Assembly: GCA_002696025.1 (NCBI GenBank)
Contig: NZQU01000056.1
Span: forward strand, 1-8,470
DNA from: Crocinitomicaceae bacterium
Lineage (GTDB): Bacteria; Bacteroidota; Bacteroidia; Flavobacteriales_D; Crocinitomicaceae
Length of the DNA stretch: 8,470 nt
Direction: 5' to 3'
Positions 6,419 to 8,470 of this stretch are shown here, in pieces (position 1 is the stretch's first letter; each line of letters starts with the position of its first letter). Both the position numbers and the translations under genes were made by a program. The notes beneath the pieces were generated by a model that was given only the letters and a program-made list of their open reading frames with translations, made no database searches and was not told where the DNA came from.

Positions 6419-8002
6419 ATGTTAAAAAAAATAACTGCGGGCTTTTTTATGTTTGGATTCATTCTATCCATAAATTCTCAACCTGAAAATTTAGGAACCT
6501 CACTTAAATTTGAACAAGTAATTAATAAAATAGAAGGGCTTTACGTAGATTCTGTTGATGGTGAAGATCTAACAGAGGCTGCCATTATTGCTTTGTTAGA
6601 AAAGCTGGACCCCCACTCAACTTATATGCCTAAAAAAGACGCAAACAATGCAAGGTCTCAAATTGACGGGAGTTTTGTTGGTGTAGGGATTAGATTCAAT
6701 ATTATTAAAGATACTATTTTAGTTGTCAACACCATATCAGGAGGTCCATCAGAAAAACTTGGCATATTGCCAGGAGATAAAATCATCGAAGTTGACAATG
6801 AGGTAGTTGCTGGAACCGGAATTAAAAACAGTGGTGTTAGATCTCGCTTATTAGGAGAAAAAGACAGCAAAGTACTTGTTGCTGTTAAAAGAGGTAAAAG
6901 TAACAATCTAATAAAATTTAATATTAAAAGAGATAAAATCCCTATTTACTCTGTTGATGCATCATACATGCTAGATAATAAAATTGGATACATTAAGTTA
7001 AACTCATTTTCAAGAACTACCACTCGAGAAATGAGGACTGCTATTACCAAACTAAAAAGACTAGGAATGAAAAAACTCATACTTGACCTTCAAGATAATG
7101 GAGGTGGTCTTTTAAGTGTTGCGCAACAATTAGCAGATGAATTTCTTTCAGAAGAAAAACTAATTGTCTATTCAAAAGGAAGAACCCAACCTCGACAAAA
7201 TTTAAGAGCAGGAAACAAAGGGCTTTGGGAAAAAGGTGAACTTGTAATACTTGTTAATGAGTATACTGCGTCGGCAAGTGAAATTGTTTCCGGAGCTGTT
7301 CAAGATTGGGATCGCGGAATCATTGTTGGAAGAAGAACTTTTGGGAAAGGGCTTGTTCAAAGGCCAATAAGATTGGTTGACGGCTCTGAAATGCGTCTTA
7401 CTATTGCTAGGTATTACACCCCAACAGGTCGTTTTATTCAAAAACCATACGATGATTTAAAATCTTACAAAAATGACATCTCTCAAAGATTCTTAAATGG
7501 CGAACTTATGCACCAAGACTCCGTTAAACTTCCAGATTCTTTAAAGTTTAAAACGCTTGTAAAAGGAAGAGAAGTATACTCTGGGGGTGGAATCATGCCC
7601 GATTATTTTGTTGCAATTGATACTTCTGACATTAGTTCTTATTACAAAAAGGTAAATCGTGGCGGGCACCTAAACGGCTTTGCATTGAAATATTCCAATT
7701 CAAACAGAGCTCAAATTAAACAGGCTTATCCAAAATTTATTGAATACAAAAAGAACTTCATAATAGACAAAGAAATTATGGATGACTTTATTGACTATGT
7801 TAGTAATGAAGATTCATCGATTGTTTTAGATAAAACAGAATTTGAAACATCCAAAAAACTAATTGAGCTAAGGCTTAAAGCCAATATAGCACTTAACATA
7901 TGGGAATATGCTCAATTCTATGAAGTATTCAATAGAAGAAATGAAGAATTACAAAAAGCAATAGAACTGCTTAATTCTGGCAAAGATTTATTTAAAAACT
8001 AA
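6419..8002 (+). CDS. S41 family C-terminal processing peptidase (CtpA/Prc-type) with PDZ domain
   Basis: Exported serine protease that trims or degrades envelope proteins from their C-termini. 527 residues. An N-terminal hydrophobic stretch (about 5-19, cleavage plausible at INS-QPE, or retained as an anchor) leads to the helical segment with LDPHSTYMP (63-71) common to Ctp proteases. A PDZ domain follows at about 85-172 (GVGIRF, GPSEKLGILPGDKIIEVD). The S41 core is at about 175-370 with DLQDNGGG (223-230), then the Ser/Lys/Gln centre: Ser285 in TASASE, Lys310 in TFGKG and Gln314. Their spacing of 25 and 4 residues equals that of E. coli Prc (Ser430/Lys455/Gln459). A helical C-terminal tail (about 400-527) ends the protein. 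The start at 6419 gives lysines before the hydrophobic stretch. It follows the S46 gene by 65 bases and overlaps the opposing gene by 11 bases. Substrates cannot be read from the sequence. Confidence 0.95.
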   Translation: MLKKITAGFFMFGFILSINSQPENLGTSLKFEQVINKIEGLYVDSVDGEDLTEAAIIALLEKLDPHSTYMPKKDANNARSQIDGSFVGVGIRFNIIKDTILVVNTISGGPSEKLGILPGDKIIEVDNEVVAGTGIKNSGVRSRLLGEKDSKVLVAVKRGKSNNLIKFNIKRDKIPIYSVDASYMLDNKIGYIKLNSFSRTTTREMRTAITKLKRLGMKKLILDLQDNGGGLLSVAQQLADEFLSEEKLIVYSKGRTQPRQNLRAGNKGLWEKGELVILVNEYTASASEIVSGAVQDWDRGIIVGRRTFGKGLVQRPIRLVDGSEMRLTIARYYTPTGRFIQKPYDDLKSYKNDISQRFLNGELMHQDSVKLPDSLKFKTLVKGREVYSGGGIMPDYFVAIDTSDISSYYKKVNRGGHLNGFALKYSNSNRAQIKQAYPKFIEYKKNFIIDKEIMDDFIDYVSNEDSSIVLDKTEFETSKKLIELRLKANIALNIWEYAQFYEVFNRRNEELQKAIELLNSGKDLFKN

Positions 8003-8470
8003 GTATATAGTTTGATTGTTTTTCTGCTCCTATTGTAGTCTCTGGACCATGACCGCAATAAACCTTCGTATCTTCTGGTAGCCTAAACATGACATTGTGT
8101 ATGCTTTTCTTTAAAGTCTCCAAGTCACCACCTGGAAGATCAACTCTTCCAAAACTACCTTTAAACAAAACATCTCCATTAACAACAATATTATCTTCAG
8201 GAAAATAAAGAACAACATGACCGGGACAATGACCTGGTGCAAATAAAACCTTAATTTTTATATCATCAAAAACCAATTCCTGTTGATCTGTTAGCATTTG
8301 ATTGGGCATTGGGGACTCTTCATAAGAAGGAAAGCCATAAACATGGGCATAACTTTTTACAGATTCTAAAACTGGAATATCCAAAGGGTGAAGATAAAAA
8401 GGGATGTCAAACTTATTTAAAACAAAATGGTTACCCAATACATGATCAATATGAGCATGTGTATTAATTA
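7992..8470 (-). CDS. Metallo-beta-lactamase-fold hydrolase, glyoxalase II-like (YcbL type), 5' end outside the window
   Basis: Cytoplasmic metal-dependent hydrolase of the glyoxalase II-like branch; this branch often acts on thioesters such as S-lactoylglutathione, but its true substrate is unknown. About 158 residues are visible and the N-terminal part lies beyond the right edge. The frame stays open upstream of the TTG at 8438 and encodes INTHAHIDHVLGN, containing the HxHxDH metal motif, so that TTG is not the real start. Other ligands are present: His in GHCPGH, Asp in GDVLF, and His in CGHGPET. SFGRVDLPGGD and the ending TTIGAEKQSNYIL match the YcbL-type pattern. Family members have about 210 residues, so about 50 are missing. 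The TAA at 7992-7994 lies inside the end of the S41 gene, giving an 11-base tail-to-tail overlap. Confidence 0.93.
   Translation of the reverse strand, partial: INTHAHIDHVLGNHFVLNKFDIPFYLHPLDIPVLESVKSYAHVYGFPSYEESPMPNQMLTDQQELVFDDIKIKVLFAPGHCPGHVVLYFPEDNIVVNGDVLFKGSFGRVDLPGGDLETLKKSIHNVMFRLPEDTKVYCGHGPETTIGAEKQSNYILSF
7996..8013. terminator. Possible weak bidirectional terminator across two convergent stops
   Basis: AAACTA (7996-8001) and TAGTTT (8008-8013) pair perfectly around a 6-base loop. On the + strand the hairpin is followed by GATTGTTTTT; on the - strand the T-run of the stem continues for two more bases. It is A/T-rich with only one G-C pair, so stability is low, but its place over the converging gene ends makes a shared terminator plausible. 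Confidence 0.3.

Noticed and set aside
1..8470. A defence system, phage module, CRISPR array, insertion sequence or RNA gene
   Set aside because: No transposase, integrase, nuclease or helicase-like gene, no regularly spaced repeats, and no tRNA- or rRNA-like stretch was found on either strand; the genes are ordinary chromosomal families apart from the unassigned hydrolase.

Overview
The window is AT-rich (roughly one third G+C by eye) and densely coded, with no gene-free stretch longer than about 140 bases. It reads as a chromosomal segment of a member of Bacteroidota, perhaps an aquatic flavobacterium-like or sphingobacterium-like lineage. The reasons are an S46 dipeptidyl-peptidase, the general absence of Shine-Dalgarno sequences before the starts, an exact TAnnTTTG (-7 type) promoter element before the first gene, and the AT-rich, lysine- and asparagine-rich proteins. 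Rank below phylum cannot be fixed from what is visible.

Layout: five genes lie head to tail on the + strand. asnS (asparaginyl-tRNA synthetase, 138-1589) has a clear promoter. After 42 bases comes yidD (1632-1880), the small membrane-protein insertion factor. Its stop codon overlaps by 4 bases (ATGA) the start of a 766-residue secreted protein that looks like a clan GH-A glycoside hydrolase with N- and C-terminal beta-sandwich regions (1877-4177). After 64 bases comes a secreted S46 dipeptidyl-peptidase with an intact catalytic triad and an arginine at the position that gives DPP11 its Asp/Glu preference (4242-6353). After 65 bases comes a PDZ-containing S41 C-terminal processing peptidase with an intact Ser/Lys/Gln centre (6419-8002). 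A glyoxalase II-like metallo-beta-lactamase-fold hydrolase lies on the - strand (7992 to beyond the right edge). It is truncated by the window at its N-terminal side and overlaps the S41 gene tail to tail by 11 bases.

How the genes fit together: the first two are housekeeping genes (translation, membrane-protein insertion). The next three encode exported hydrolases: a probable glycosidase, an exopeptidase releasing dipeptides, and a processing or quality-control protease. This suits an organism living on polymeric carbohydrate and protein, but only the yidD/hydrolase overlap directly argues for co-expression. I found no RNA gene, CRISPR array, insertion sequence, phage gene or defence system. 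The least characterised item is the GH-A-like protein; the rest are recognisable families, with some details worth checking (specificity residue, gene order, gene overlaps, short inverted repeats).
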